Below are positions 56,826-64,000 of a DNA stretch of 64,000 nt, piece by piece. The stretch comes from Murinocardiopsis flavida. GTDB taxonomy: Bacteria > Actinomycetota > Actinomycetes > Streptosporangiales > Streptosporangiaceae. Made by a program: the position numbers and the translations under genes. Positions within the stretch are counted from its first letter, which is position 1; every line of letters starts with the position of its first letter. Location of the stretch: positions 124,001 to 188,000 of the forward strand of contig NZ_PYGA01000016.1 in the NCBI RefSeq assembly GCF_003014485.1, written 5' to 3'. The notes under the pieces were generated by a model that was given only the letters and a program-made list of their open reading frames with translations, was not told where the DNA came from and searched no databases.

Positions 56826-58370
56826 TCAGCCCGCCGCGGGATCCTGGGCGGCCAGGGCGATGATCAGGGCGAGCCGCCCTTCGGGATCGTCCAGCCGCAG
56901 GTCGGCGACCTGCGCCAGCTGCCGCATCCGGTAGCGGACAGTGTTGCGGTGGACGCCGAGCCGCTGCGCCGCGGCCCCGACGTCGCCCTGGGCGTCCAGC
57001 CACGCCCGCAGCGTGGGCACGTGGCGGGTGCCCTGCTCGGCGTCGCACCGCCGCAGCTCGTGCAGCGGCCCGCGGGCGGGGGTGCGCCCGGCCGCGGCCG
57101 CCGCGCGCAGCCGCTCCAGCAGCACCGCGCCCCACGCCTCGTCGTAGGCGACGGCGGGGGCGGCCGGGTCGCGCAGCGCGTGCACGGCCAGGCTCTCGTC
57201 GGCCTCGCTGCGGCTCGCGGGCAGCAGCGCCGGCTCGGCCGGGCCGCCGATCCCCGCGCGCACGACGACCCCTGCGGGCAGGTCCTCCGCGACCGAGGCG
57301 ATCCAGGCGCGGGCCTTGGCGACGTCCCCGCCGCCGGGCAGGACGGTGTACACGGTGCTGCCCGACAGGGCGCTGCGGCCCGGCCGGGTCCAGCCGAACC
57401 CCAGCGTGGCGCGCTCGAACGCGAGGAGCACGGCGGCGTGGCCGGAGTCCGCGCCGTGGGCCCGCAGCGCCACCACCCGCGCCGGAGCGGACGCCAGGCC
57501 GAGGCGGCTGAGCAGGCCGAGCGTGTCGGCGCTGCCTTCGAGCAGCCCGATGACGCAGTCGGACTCCATGCGCCGTTCGAGGTCGGCGCCCGCCCTGATC
57601 CGCAGCATGTGCTGGGCCGCCGCCGTGGCGCCGGCCCGCAGCGCGGCCGCCCTGGGCCCGGTCAGCGGGGCCTCCGACTCCACCCAGATCGAACCGATCA
57701 GCTCCCGCCCGGCACGCACCGCGATGACCGCCCGCCCGTGCAGGCCGTGCGCAGCGGAGGGCCGCACGAACAGGGGGTCGTCGGAGGCGTCGAGGTGCCG
57801 GAACGCGCCCTGCCGGGCGATCGCCGCGCGGACGCCCTCGGGGACCCGCCGCCCCAGGATGGTCTCGTGGCGGGCGCGGTCGGCGCCGATCTGGCGGCTG
57901 GAATAGGCGAGCACGCGGGAGAAGCGGTCCTCGACCGTGACAGGCCCGCCGACCTCCTCGGCCAGCGAGTCGGCGAGTGTGAACAGGTCGGTGGGGCCGC
58001 GCCCGGCATCGGACTCGCGCCCGTCGAGGACCAGCCCGAACACCACCGCGGACAGCTGGCTCCACGACACGGCGGGGTCGACGGCGATCAGCGCGACCGC
58101 GGCCGTGCGCGCCGCGTCGAGCACCTCCTCGGCGATGTCGCCGCCGTCCCGCAGGACCACGGCGGCCGCCTGCGCGCGGGCCGCCCAGCGCACCGCCTCG
58201 ACCGCCGATGCGGCGCCGACCGCGAGGAAGACCTCCCCCGTGGCGGGGCGCGGATCGGCGGGGTCGTGGACGGCGACGCTGCGCAGCGCGGTCGCGCGCG
58301 GCAGCGGACAGCAGCACAGCCGGCCGCCGTAGGTACTCAGGACGTTGACCAGGCGGTCAACCGTGACCAT
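56826..58370 (-). CDS. PucR-family transcriptional regulator (copy 1)
   Basis: A 514-residue regulator. The N-terminal ligand domain (1-110) contains EVFLAVGAASAVEAVRWAARAQAAAVVLRDG. A GAF-like middle contains ITVEDRFSRVLAYSSRQIGADRARHETILGRRVPEGVRAAI. GGDEF-like VVALRAHG and the C-terminal HTH_30 LDAQGDVGAAAQRLGVHRNTVRYRMRQLAQV complete it. PucR proteins sense purine or amino-acid metabolites and control nitrogen catabolism. The neighbouring dadA-like gene is its likely target. Confidence 0.88.
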   Translation of the reverse strand: MVTVDRLVNVLSTYGGRLCCCPLPRATALRSVAVHDPADPRPATGEVFLAVGAASAVEAVRWAARAQAAAVVLRDGGDIAEEVLDAARTAAVALIAVDPAVSWSQLSAVVFGLVLDGRESDAGRGPTDLFTLADSLAEEVGGPVTVEDRFSRVLAYSSRQIGADRARHETILGRRVPEGVRAAIARQGAFRHLDASDDPLFVRPSAAHGLHGRAVIAVRAGRELIGSIWVESEAPLTGPRAAALRAGATAAAQHMLRIRAGADLERRMESDCVIGLLEGSADTLGLLSRLGLASAPARVVALRAHGADSGHAAVLLAFERATLGFGWTRPGRSALSGSTVYTVLPGGGDVAKARAWIASVAEDLPAGVVVRAGIGGPAEPALLPASRSEADESLAVHALRDPAAPAVAYDEAWGAVLLERLRAAAAAGRTPARGPLHELRRCDAEQGTRHVPTLRAWLDAQGDVGAAAQRLGVHRNTVRYRMRQLAQVADLRLDDPEGRLALIIALAAQDPAAG

Positions 58371-58505
58371 GGCGCACCCGAGCGCGGCGATACGTGACCA
58401 TGTCGGACAGCATAGGCACTGCGCGCGCCGCCGGCCCGCGGCCGGACCGCTCCCCCGCGCGGCCGGCGGCGCCGAGCCCGGCATCCGGGCGGCCGACGGC
58501 GGCCG

Positions 58506-59201
58506 TCACCCGCCGGGGAGGTCGATGGCTGCGGGGTCGGCGACGAGGCGGCGGGCGATCTCGACCAGGCGGACGTTGGCCTGCTGCGAGGCCGCCGACA
58601 TGGCCTCGAACGCCTCGCGCGCGCCGCATCCCCTGGCGTGCATGAGCACCCCAACGGCCTGGTCGATGACGGGGCGGGTGTGCAGGGCGTTGCGCAGGTT
58701 CGCGGCCGTGGCGCGCTCCTTGTCCGCCTCGTCGTCGGCGCGCAGTGCGGCGCTCGCCTGGCGCACCAGGCCCCACGCGAGCGCGTGCGCCTCCCCGTCC
58801 TCGAACAGTCCGGGGCGCAGCCCGCACAGCTCCAGGGTGAGGGCGCCGGAGTCGGTGCGGGCCGGGACGATGAGCATCGAGCGCACGCCCGCGGCGAGCG
58901 CGAGCCGGGTGAAGTTCGGCCACGGGCCGGGCCGCATCGTGTCGGCGATCTCGACCGGTGCGCCGGTGGCCCAGGCGTGCCGGACCGGCCAGTCCGCCGT
59001 GCCGGTACCCACCGCGTCGACCAGCGGGAGGTCGGGGTGCGAGGAGACCAGGATCTCCGCGGCACCGGCGCGCCAGACCACCGCCAGCGCCGCCGCGCAG
59101 CCCGGAACGACGGCGACGGCCTCGCTGACCAGGCGGTCGAGACGCGCCTCGGGAGAGGACGCCGTGCTCTCGGGCGTGTCGGTGCGCAGGCGGGGCTTCA
59201 C
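58506..59201 (-). CDS. GAF-ANTAR domain protein
   Basis: A 231-residue protein: the GAF-like N-terminus (15-160) has RLVSEAVAVVPGCAAALAVVWRAGAAEILVSSHP and LALAAGVRSMLIVPARTDSGALTLEL. The ANTAR RNA-binding domain has NLRNALHTRPVIDQAVGVLMHARGCGAREAFEAMSAASQQANVRLVEIARRLVA. ANTAR proteins bind tandem RNA hairpins to prevent termination. GGGGAGGAG precedes the GTG at 59201. Regulatory target not identified; might be the adjacent catabolic genes. Confidence 0.92.
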   Translation of the reverse strand: MKPRLRTDTPESTASSPEARLDRLVSEAVAVVPGCAAALAVVWRAGAAEILVSSHPDLPLVDAVGTGTADWPVRHAWATGAPVEIADTMRPGPWPNFTRLALAAGVRSMLIVPARTDSGALTLELCGLRPGLFEDGEAHALAWGLVRQASAALRADDEADKERATAANLRNALHTRPVIDQAVGVLMHARGCGAREAFEAMSAASQQANVRLVEIARRLVADPAAIDLPGG

Positions 59202-59331
59202 GCCGTTCTCCTCCCCATGTCGGCCGCCGCCGCGGCGGAGGCGGTGGGCTGCGGATAGCAGTCCCCTGCCCTCCAGTACCGGCCTCACACCACGTGGCGC
59301 GACGGCCCACGCGCCCGCCCGGCCCCGCGGG

Positions 59332-60858
59332 TCAGCCGCCGGGGTCGAACCGGGTGAGCGCGAACCACAGGCGCATCCGCTCCTCGGGGTCGCCCAGGTC
59401 GATGCCGAGGTCGCGCTCGACCCTGCCGATCCGGTAGCGGACGCTGTTGCGGTGCGCCCCCAGGTCGCCCGCTGCGCGGCCCCAGTTGCCGTGCCGGGCG
59501 AGCCAGGCGCGCAGCGTGCGGCGGAGCCCTTGCGCGTCGGGGCCGCTCCCGGCGAGGGGGCCGAGGATGGCCGCCGCGGCGGCCCCGGCGTCCTCGGGTG
59601 CGATGGCGGCGTCCAGCGGGTCGGCGTGCTCGGCCGCGATGAGCGGCGCCCCCGCGGATCGCGCCCGTTCGAGCAGTGCCGCGGCCCGCCGGTCGGCGCG
59701 GTGCAGGCCCTCGGGCCCGGCGGGGCCGCTCAGCGCCCCCAGCCAGCCGCGCCCGTGCAGCGCGCGCAGGTGCGCCCAGTGCGCGGCGCGGTCGCCGGTG
59801 TCGCCGACCACCGCGCGCACGGTGCCGCCGGGTCCGCCGGTGTCGACGAGCGCGGTGCCGAACCGCTCGGGCGGCGCGGCGGTGTCGGGCCCGCTGCCGG
59901 AGCGGCAGGCGTGCAGGACGCGGAACGCGGTGCCCGACCCGCCCGCGAGCCCGGCCGCCAACGGTGCCAGGGTCGCGACCGGCGCGGAGTCGAGGAGCAG
60001 CCGGGTCAGGGGCAGCCACGGAGGGTCGGCCGCGCCGCCGCCCGGCAGGAGGCCGAGCAGCGCGACAGCGGTGCCCAGGACCGCGCGGTCGGTGCCGCCG
60101 AACGGGGCCGGGCGGCCGATGACGAGCACCTCGGCGCGCTCGGGCGGCTCCCCGATGCCGTGCAGGAACACCTCGTCGGGCCCCATGCGGGCCTTGGCGC
60201 TGCGCGGGCCGTTCGGCCGGCACAGCCGGCCGGCCAGCGCCGCGACCTCACCGCTCAGCGGCGGGGTTTCCGGGTCCGCCGGGCCGCCGGGCACCACGGC
60301 GGCCCAGCAGCCCAGCGCGTCGGCGAGCGTGCGGACGAGCCGGTCGACCGGTGACGCGGCGGTCGCCGCCCGGGCGAGCGCGCGGTGCGCCTCGCCGAGC
60401 CTGCGCGCCTCCTGGACGTGCAGCTCCTCGAGCGCCTGGCCCACGGCCTGGCTGACCGCCACGAACGGGGTGCGTTCGGGCACTTCGAGCAGCGGGAGCC
60501 CTTGGGCGCGGCACTGCTCGACCAGTGCGCCGGGCACCGTGTCGTACACCGGGGTGACGCCGAAGCCCAGGGCGCTGACCCCGGACGCGACCAGCCCAGC
60601 CACGTAGGCGCGCAGCCGGGCGGGGTCGGCCGCCATGTCGACCCCCGCGGACAGCAGCAGCTCGCCGCCGGTGAGGTAGCGGGCGGGATCGGCGAGTTCG
60701 CTGACAACGGCCCACCGCACGCGCGGCTCGGGCCCGGCGGCGGGCGTGCGGCGGCGCAGCGCGAGGTCCCTGCGGTCGGTGATGGCGCTCAGCGGGACGG
60801 TCCGGGCCGCGTGGCCGCCGCGTCCGTCGGGGTCGGTCGGGTCGCCGCTCGGTGCCAC
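59332..60858 (-). CDS. PucR-family transcriptional regulator (copy 2)
   Basis: A 508-residue PucR protein with a standard N-terminal PUCR domain (ARYLTGGELLLSAGVDMAADPARLRAYVAGLVASGVSALGFGVTPVYDTVPGALVEQCRAQGLPLLEVPERTPFVAVSQAV), a CdaR-like GGDEF middle, and the C-terminal HTH_30 WLARHGNWGRAAGDLGAHRNSVRYRIGRVERDLGIDL. Divergent from the symporter-agmatinase genes across about 150 bases, so it probably senses their substrate. GAGAGGG precedes the GTG at 60858. Confidence 0.93.
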   Translation of the reverse strand: MAPSGDPTDPDGRGGHAARTVPLSAITDRRDLALRRRTPAAGPEPRVRWAVVSELADPARYLTGGELLLSAGVDMAADPARLRAYVAGLVASGVSALGFGVTPVYDTVPGALVEQCRAQGLPLLEVPERTPFVAVSQAVGQALEELHVQEARRLGEAHRALARAATAASPVDRLVRTLADALGCWAAVVPGGPADPETPPLSGEVAALAGRLCRPNGPRSAKARMGPDEVFLHGIGEPPERAEVLVIGRPAPFGGTDRAVLGTAVALLGLLPGGGAADPPWLPLTRLLLDSAPVATLAPLAAGLAGGSGTAFRVLHACRSGSGPDTAAPPERFGTALVDTGGPGGTVRAVVGDTGDRAAHWAHLRALHGRGWLGALSGPAGPEGLHRADRRAAALLERARSAGAPLIAAEHADPLDAAIAPEDAGAAAAAILGPLAGSGPDAQGLRRTLRAWLARHGNWGRAAGDLGAHRNSVRYRIGRVERDLGIDLGDPEERMRLWFALTRFDPGG

Positions 60859-61005
60859 CGCTGAGCCCTCTCGCCGGGGTGGCCGGACCGCACAGATTCG
60901 CCGGGCCAACGGTGCGATCCACCCACTTACGCCGACATTAACGGCTGTTTACGGTGCAGGGAACCCGCCGCCCCCGGCTCCAGCGGCCCACCGACGGAGG
61001 CACCC
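60859..61005. promoter_or_regulatory. Divergent control region, PucR / symporter operon
   Basis: A 147-base spacer with an AT-rich core (TTACGCCGACATTAACGG and GTTTACGG, about 60926-60956). It must contain both promoters and is the obvious binding site for the PucR regulator. Confidence 0.5.
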
Positions 61006-62490
61006 ATGACCATCGACATCGCCGTGATCGCCTGCTATCTGCTCGGCATGGTCGCGCTGGGCTGGTGGGGCATGCGCCGGGCCCGCACCAGGTCCGACTA
61101 CCTCGTGGCGGGGCGGCGCCTCGGCACTTTCATGTACGCGGGGACGATGGCGGCGGTGGTCCTGGGCGGCGCCTCCACCATCGGCGGGATCGGGCTGGGC
61201 TACGCGCACGGCATCTCCGGCGCGTGGCTGGTCGCCGCGATCGGGGTCGGCATCCTCACGCTGCACGCGGTCTTCGCCCGCCGCATCTCCCGGCTGCGCG
61301 TCTACACGGTGTCGGAGATGCTCGACCTCCGCTACGGCGGGAACTCGCGCGCGGTGTCGGGGCTCGTGATGTGGGGCTACACGTTCATGCTGACGGTGCC
61401 CTCGACGCTGGCGTTCTCCACGGTGTTCAGCGGCCTGCTGGACATGCCGCGGGCGGCGGCGATCGTCCTGGGCGGATCGATCGTCGTGCTGTACTCCACC
61501 CTCGGCGGCATGTGGTCGGTGACCATGACCGACATCGTGCAGTTCGTCATCAAGACCGTGGGGCTGCTGTTCATCCTCACCCCCGTCGCCGTCTGGCACG
61601 CCGGGGGTTTCGCGGGGATGCGCGCCGAACTGGACCCGTCCTACTTCGACCCGGCCGCGATCGGCGGGCAGACCATCCTCACCTACTTCCTCGTGTACTC
61701 CCTCGGGCTGCTCATCGGCCAGGACATCTGGCAGCGGGTGTTCACCGGCCGCGACGACCGCGTCGCCACCGTCGGCGGCCTCGGCGCCGGGGTGTACTGC
61801 CTGGTGTTCGCCGTGGCCGGCGCGCTCGTCGGCACCTCGGCCGCTGTGCTGTTCCCCGGCCTCGCGGAGCCCGACGACGCGTTCACCCTCATGGTCGGGG
61901 CGACCCTGCCCCCGGGGGTCTCCGGGCTGGTGCTCGCCGCGGCGCTGTCGGCCGTGATGTCCACTGCCAGCGGGGCGCTCATCGCCTGCTCCACGGTGAC
62001 CACCACCGACCTGTGGCCGCAGGTGCGCAGGCTGTGGGCCGGGCCGGGCGGCGAGGAGCGGCCGGACGGCGGCGGCGCGGGCGGGAAGCTCTCCGCGAAC
62101 CGGATCTGCACCTTCGTGCTGGGCGTCGGCACGATCGGGGTCGCGCTGCTGGTCGCCGACGTCGTCGCCGCGCTGACCGTGGCCTACAACATCCTCGTCG
62201 GCGGGCTGCTCGTCGCCATCCTCGGCGGGCTCACCTGGCGGCGCGGGACGCGGGCCGGCGCGCTGTGCTCCATGCTCGCCGGGTCGGTCACGGTGGTCGC
62301 CACGATGGCGGCCAAGGGGCTGCTGGCGAACGAACCCATCTACTACGGCCTCGGCGCTGCGCTCGCCGCCTACGTCGCGGTCAGCCTCGCCACCCGGCCC
62401 ACCGACCCCGACGTCCTCGCCGCGTGGCAGCGCCGGGTCCGCGGCGCGGACGCCGCCGCACCGGTGCCCGGCGCGCGCCGGGAGCCGTGA
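61006..62490 (+). CDS. Sodium:solute symporter (SSS family)
   Basis: A 494-residue transporter with about 13 helices. [68 protein letters not shown] is the SSS N-terminal signature, and [23 protein letters not shown] the sodium-site helix 8. It is the first gene of an operon with an agmatinase-family enzyme and a ThDP enzyme, so it likely imports the substrate of these, perhaps a guanidino compound, amino acid or urea-like molecule. Confidence 0.92.
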   Translation: MTIDIAVIACYLLGMVALGWWGMRRARTRSDYLVAGRRLGTFMYAGTMAAVVLGGASTIGGIGLGYAHGISGAWLVAAIGVGILTLHAVFARRISRLRVYTVSEMLDLRYGGNSRAVSGLVMWGYTFMLTVPSTLAFSTVFSGLLDMPRAAAIVLGGSIVVLYSTLGGMWSVTMTDIVQFVIKTVGLLFILTPVAVWHAGGFAGMRAELDPSYFDPAAIGGQTILTYFLVYSLGLLIGQDIWQRVFTGRDDRVATVGGLGAGVYCLVFAVAGALVGTSAAVLFPGLAEPDDAFTLMVGATLPPGVSGLVLAAALSAVMSTASGALIACSTVTTTDLWPQVRRLWAGPGGEERPDGGGAGGKLSANRICTFVLGVGTIGVALLVADVVAALTVAYNILVGGLLVAILGGLTWRRGTRAGALCSMLAGSVTVVATMAAKGLLANEPIYYGLGAALAAYVAVSLATRPTDPDVLAAWQRRVRGADAAAPVPGARREP

Positions 62491-62531
62491 CCCACCGTCC
62501 GCGCAGTCCTCCCCGGAAAGGAACCGCCGCG

Positions 62532-63488
62532 ATGTCCACCCCGATCGGCCCCACCGACTCCAGCCTCGTCCCCCGCTTCGCGGGGCCGGCGACGTTCGCC
62601 CGGCTGCCGCGGATCGACCAGGTGCCGCACACCGACATCGCGGTCGTCGGGGTGCCGTTCGACACCGGCGTCTCCTACCGGCCCGGCGCCCGTTTCGGCC
62701 CCGCCGCGATCCGCGAGGCGAGCCGGCTGCTGCGCCCCTACCACCCGGCGCTGGACGTGTCGCCGTTCGCTGCGGCGCAGGTCGCCGACGCGGGCGACAT
62801 CGCCGTGAACCCGTACTCCATCGGCGACGCCGTCGAGGCGCTGGACGCGGCCGCCTCGGGGTTCGCCGGGTCGGGGACGCGCCTGGTGACGCTCGGCGGC
62901 GACCACACCATCGCGCTGCCGCTGCTGCGCTCGCTGCACCGGCGCCACGGGCCGGTCGCGCTGCTGCACTTCGACGCCCACCTCGACACTTGGGACAGCT
63001 ACTTCGGGGAGCCCTACACCCACGGCACCCCGTTCCGCCGCGCGGTCGAGGAGGGGCTCCTCGACACCGAGGCGATCTCGCACGTCGGGATCCGCGGCCC
63101 GCTCTACGGCCGCGCGGACCTCGCCGCGGACCGCCGGTTCGGGTTCGGCATCGTCACGGCGGCCGACGTGCTGCGCAAGGGGGTCGACGAGATCACCGAC
63201 GCGCTGCGCGCCCGCATCGGCTCCCGGCCGCTGTACGTCTCCGTGGACATCGACGTGCTCGACCCGGCGCACGCCCCCGGCACCGGCACCCCCGAGGCCG
63301 GGGGCCTGACCAGCAGGGAGCTGCTGGAGATCCTGCGCGGGCTGGCGGGCTGCGCCCTCGTCGGCGCCGACGTCGTCGAGGTGGCGCCGGCCTACGACCA
63401 CGCGCAGATCACCGCGACCGCGGCCGCGCACCTGGCCTACGACCTGATCAGCGTCCTGACCCTGCACACCGCGCACACCGCTCAATAG
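62532..63488 (+). CDS. speB: Agmatinase-family ureohydrolase
   Basis: A 318-residue manganese ureohydrolase: [36 protein letters not shown] and [35 protein letters not shown] carry all metal ligands (GGDH, DAHxD, DxDxxDP). The family splits agmatine, guanidinobutyrate, or guanidinopropionate to urea and an amine. In this operon with an SSS symporter and PucR regulator, a catabolic guanidino-acid hydrolase is as likely as polyamine synthesis; speB is used in the family sense. Confidence 0.92.
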   Translation: MSTPIGPTDSSLVPRFAGPATFARLPRIDQVPHTDIAVVGVPFDTGVSYRPGARFGPAAIREASRLLRPYHPALDVSPFAAAQVADAGDIAVNPYSIGDAVEALDAAASGFAGSGTRLVTLGGDHTIALPLLRSLHRRHGPVALLHFDAHLDTWDSYFGEPYTHGTPFRRAVEEGLLDTEAISHVGIRGPLYGRADLAADRRFGFGIVTAADVLRKGVDEITDALRARIGSRPLYVSVDIDVLDPAHAPGTGTPEAGGLTSRELLEILRGLAGCALVGADVVEVAPAYDHAQITATAAAHLAYDLISVLTLHTAHTAQ

Positions 63489-63544
63489 CGCGGCCGGTAG
63501 GGTCGCCGGCGGGCGGGCCGGGCGCCCCTGGGAGGAGAGCAGCC

Positions 63545-64000
63545 GTGAACACTGTCCGCACCGGCGGCGACCTGGCCGTGGAGACCCTCACCGCCCTGGG
63601 CGCGCGCACCGTGTTCGGGATCCCGGGCCAGCACGCCCTCGGGTTGTTCGACGCGCTGCGGCGCACACCGGAGCTGCGGTTGGTCGCCAACCGGGTGGAG
63701 AACAACGCGGCGTTCGCCGCCGACGGGCACGCGCGCCGCACCGGCGCCGTGACGCCGCTGCTGGTGTCGACCGGGCCGGGCGCGCTGCTGACCCTGGCGT
63801 CCCTCCAGGAGGCCAGGGAGTCCAGTGTCCCGGTGCTCGCCATCAGCAGCCAGGTCCCCGCAGCGGGACTCGGCGGGGCCCGCCGCGGTTACCTGCACGA
63901 ACTCCCCGACCAGCAGGCGAGCTTCCGCGGGGTCGTGAAGTCGACGCACGAGGCGCGGCACCCGTCGCAGATCCCCTCGGCGATCGCCGCGGCGTGGCGC
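63545..64000 (+). CDS. Thiamine-diphosphate enzyme, acetolactate-synthase-like, partial
   Basis: The first 152 codons of a ThDP enzyme: GGDLAVETLTALGARTVFGIPGQHALGLFDALRRTPELRLVANRVENNAAFAADGHARRTGAVTPLLVSTGPGALLTLASLQEARESSVPVLAISSQVP. The catalytic Glu is in RVENNAAFAADG. Homologous to the N-terminal part of acetolactate synthase. Cut by the window edge. Third in the symporter-ureohydrolase operon, so it likely uses a keto acid derived from the imported compound. Confidence 0.9.
   Translation, partial: MNTVRTGGDLAVETLTALGARTVFGIPGQHALGLFDALRRTPELRLVANRVENNAAFAADGHARRTGAVTPLLVSTGPGALLTLASLQEARESSVPVLAISSQVPAAGLGGARRGYLHELPDQQASFRGVVKSTHEARHPSQIPSAIAAAWR

Noticed and set aside
1-64000. CRISPR arrays, rRNA genes, complete insertion sequences
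   Set aside because: No regularly spaced repeats, no rRNA-like conserved stretches and no transposase-encoding frames were seen; the only transposon-like feature is the 58-bp palindrome at 50328-50385.

Overview
The window is 64 kb of very GC-rich DNA, densely packed, with strong C or G at third codon positions and many GTG starts. Several genes have leaderless promoters in which a TAnnnT-type -10 box lies 6-7 bases before the start codon. Together with DUF397/XRE regulators, an actinomycete-type replication initiator, cysteine-free L33/L31 paralogues behind a Zur box, PucR and ANTAR regulators and an OhrR/Ohr pair, this points to a filamentous actinomycete. Nocardiopsis or a close Nocardiopsaceae genus is my best guess; this is inference from gene content, not from a marker gene. 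I found no tRNA, rRNA or CRISPR array.

Layout. 1-5.9 kb: chromosomal genes (NYN-domain protein cut by the window edge, MFS exporter, tandem DUF3592 membrane proteins with duplicated promoters, secreted erythromycin-esterase-like protein, peptide deformylase). 6.3-14.5 kb: an integrative element of the actinomycete type (replication initiator, small excisionase, tyrosine integrase). It has no visible FtsK/TraB transfer gene. Its cargo is a radical SAM enzyme with three uncharacterised small proteins, divergent from an XRE/DUF397 regulator pair. A nested 104-nt stem-loop sits near its left end. 14.8-26.8 kb: mixed housekeeping and accessory genes (AlkZ-like winged-helix protein, ATP-grasp protein, thioesterase, PCMT-like methyltransferase, LLM oxidoreductase behind a SoxR/MerR-type operator, SMI1/KNR4 protein, RNase HI, a secreted protein with an inverted decayed partial copy, nucleoside hydrolase).

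27-34.3 kb: SDR enzyme, two-component system, an AMP-binding-fold protein that has lost its catalytic motifs, a Bcr/CflA exporter and a HipA-like kinase with DUF3037 partner. All of this lies in a tract whose + strand is strongly C-rich whatever the gene orientation. 34.7-38.1 kb: ArsR regulator and a coupled pair encoding a vWA (Ro60/TROVE-like) protein and an ARPP-2-like protein, a candidate RNA-related stress or conflict system. 38-47.7 kb: VOC protein, PLP enzyme, double SRPBCC protein, Ohr/OhrR, DUF418 protein, the Zur-type ribosomal paralogue pair, a molybdopterin oxidoreductase, PIG-L deacetylase and an HExxH protease.

48-64 kb: PGRP-like amidase without signal peptide, aldehyde dehydrogenase, a 58-bp MITE-like palindromic insertion, a pyroglutamyl-peptidase homologue without its cysteine, 6-phosphogluconate dehydrogenase, MBL and VOC enzymes. 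This is followed by a nitrogen-catabolism block: D-amino-acid dehydrogenase with a PucR regulator, an ANTAR protein, then a second PucR regulator divergent from a sodium/solute symporter, an agmatinase-family ureohydrolase and a ThDP enzyme cut by the window edge.

All calls come from reading sequence and translated motifs; no database search was run.
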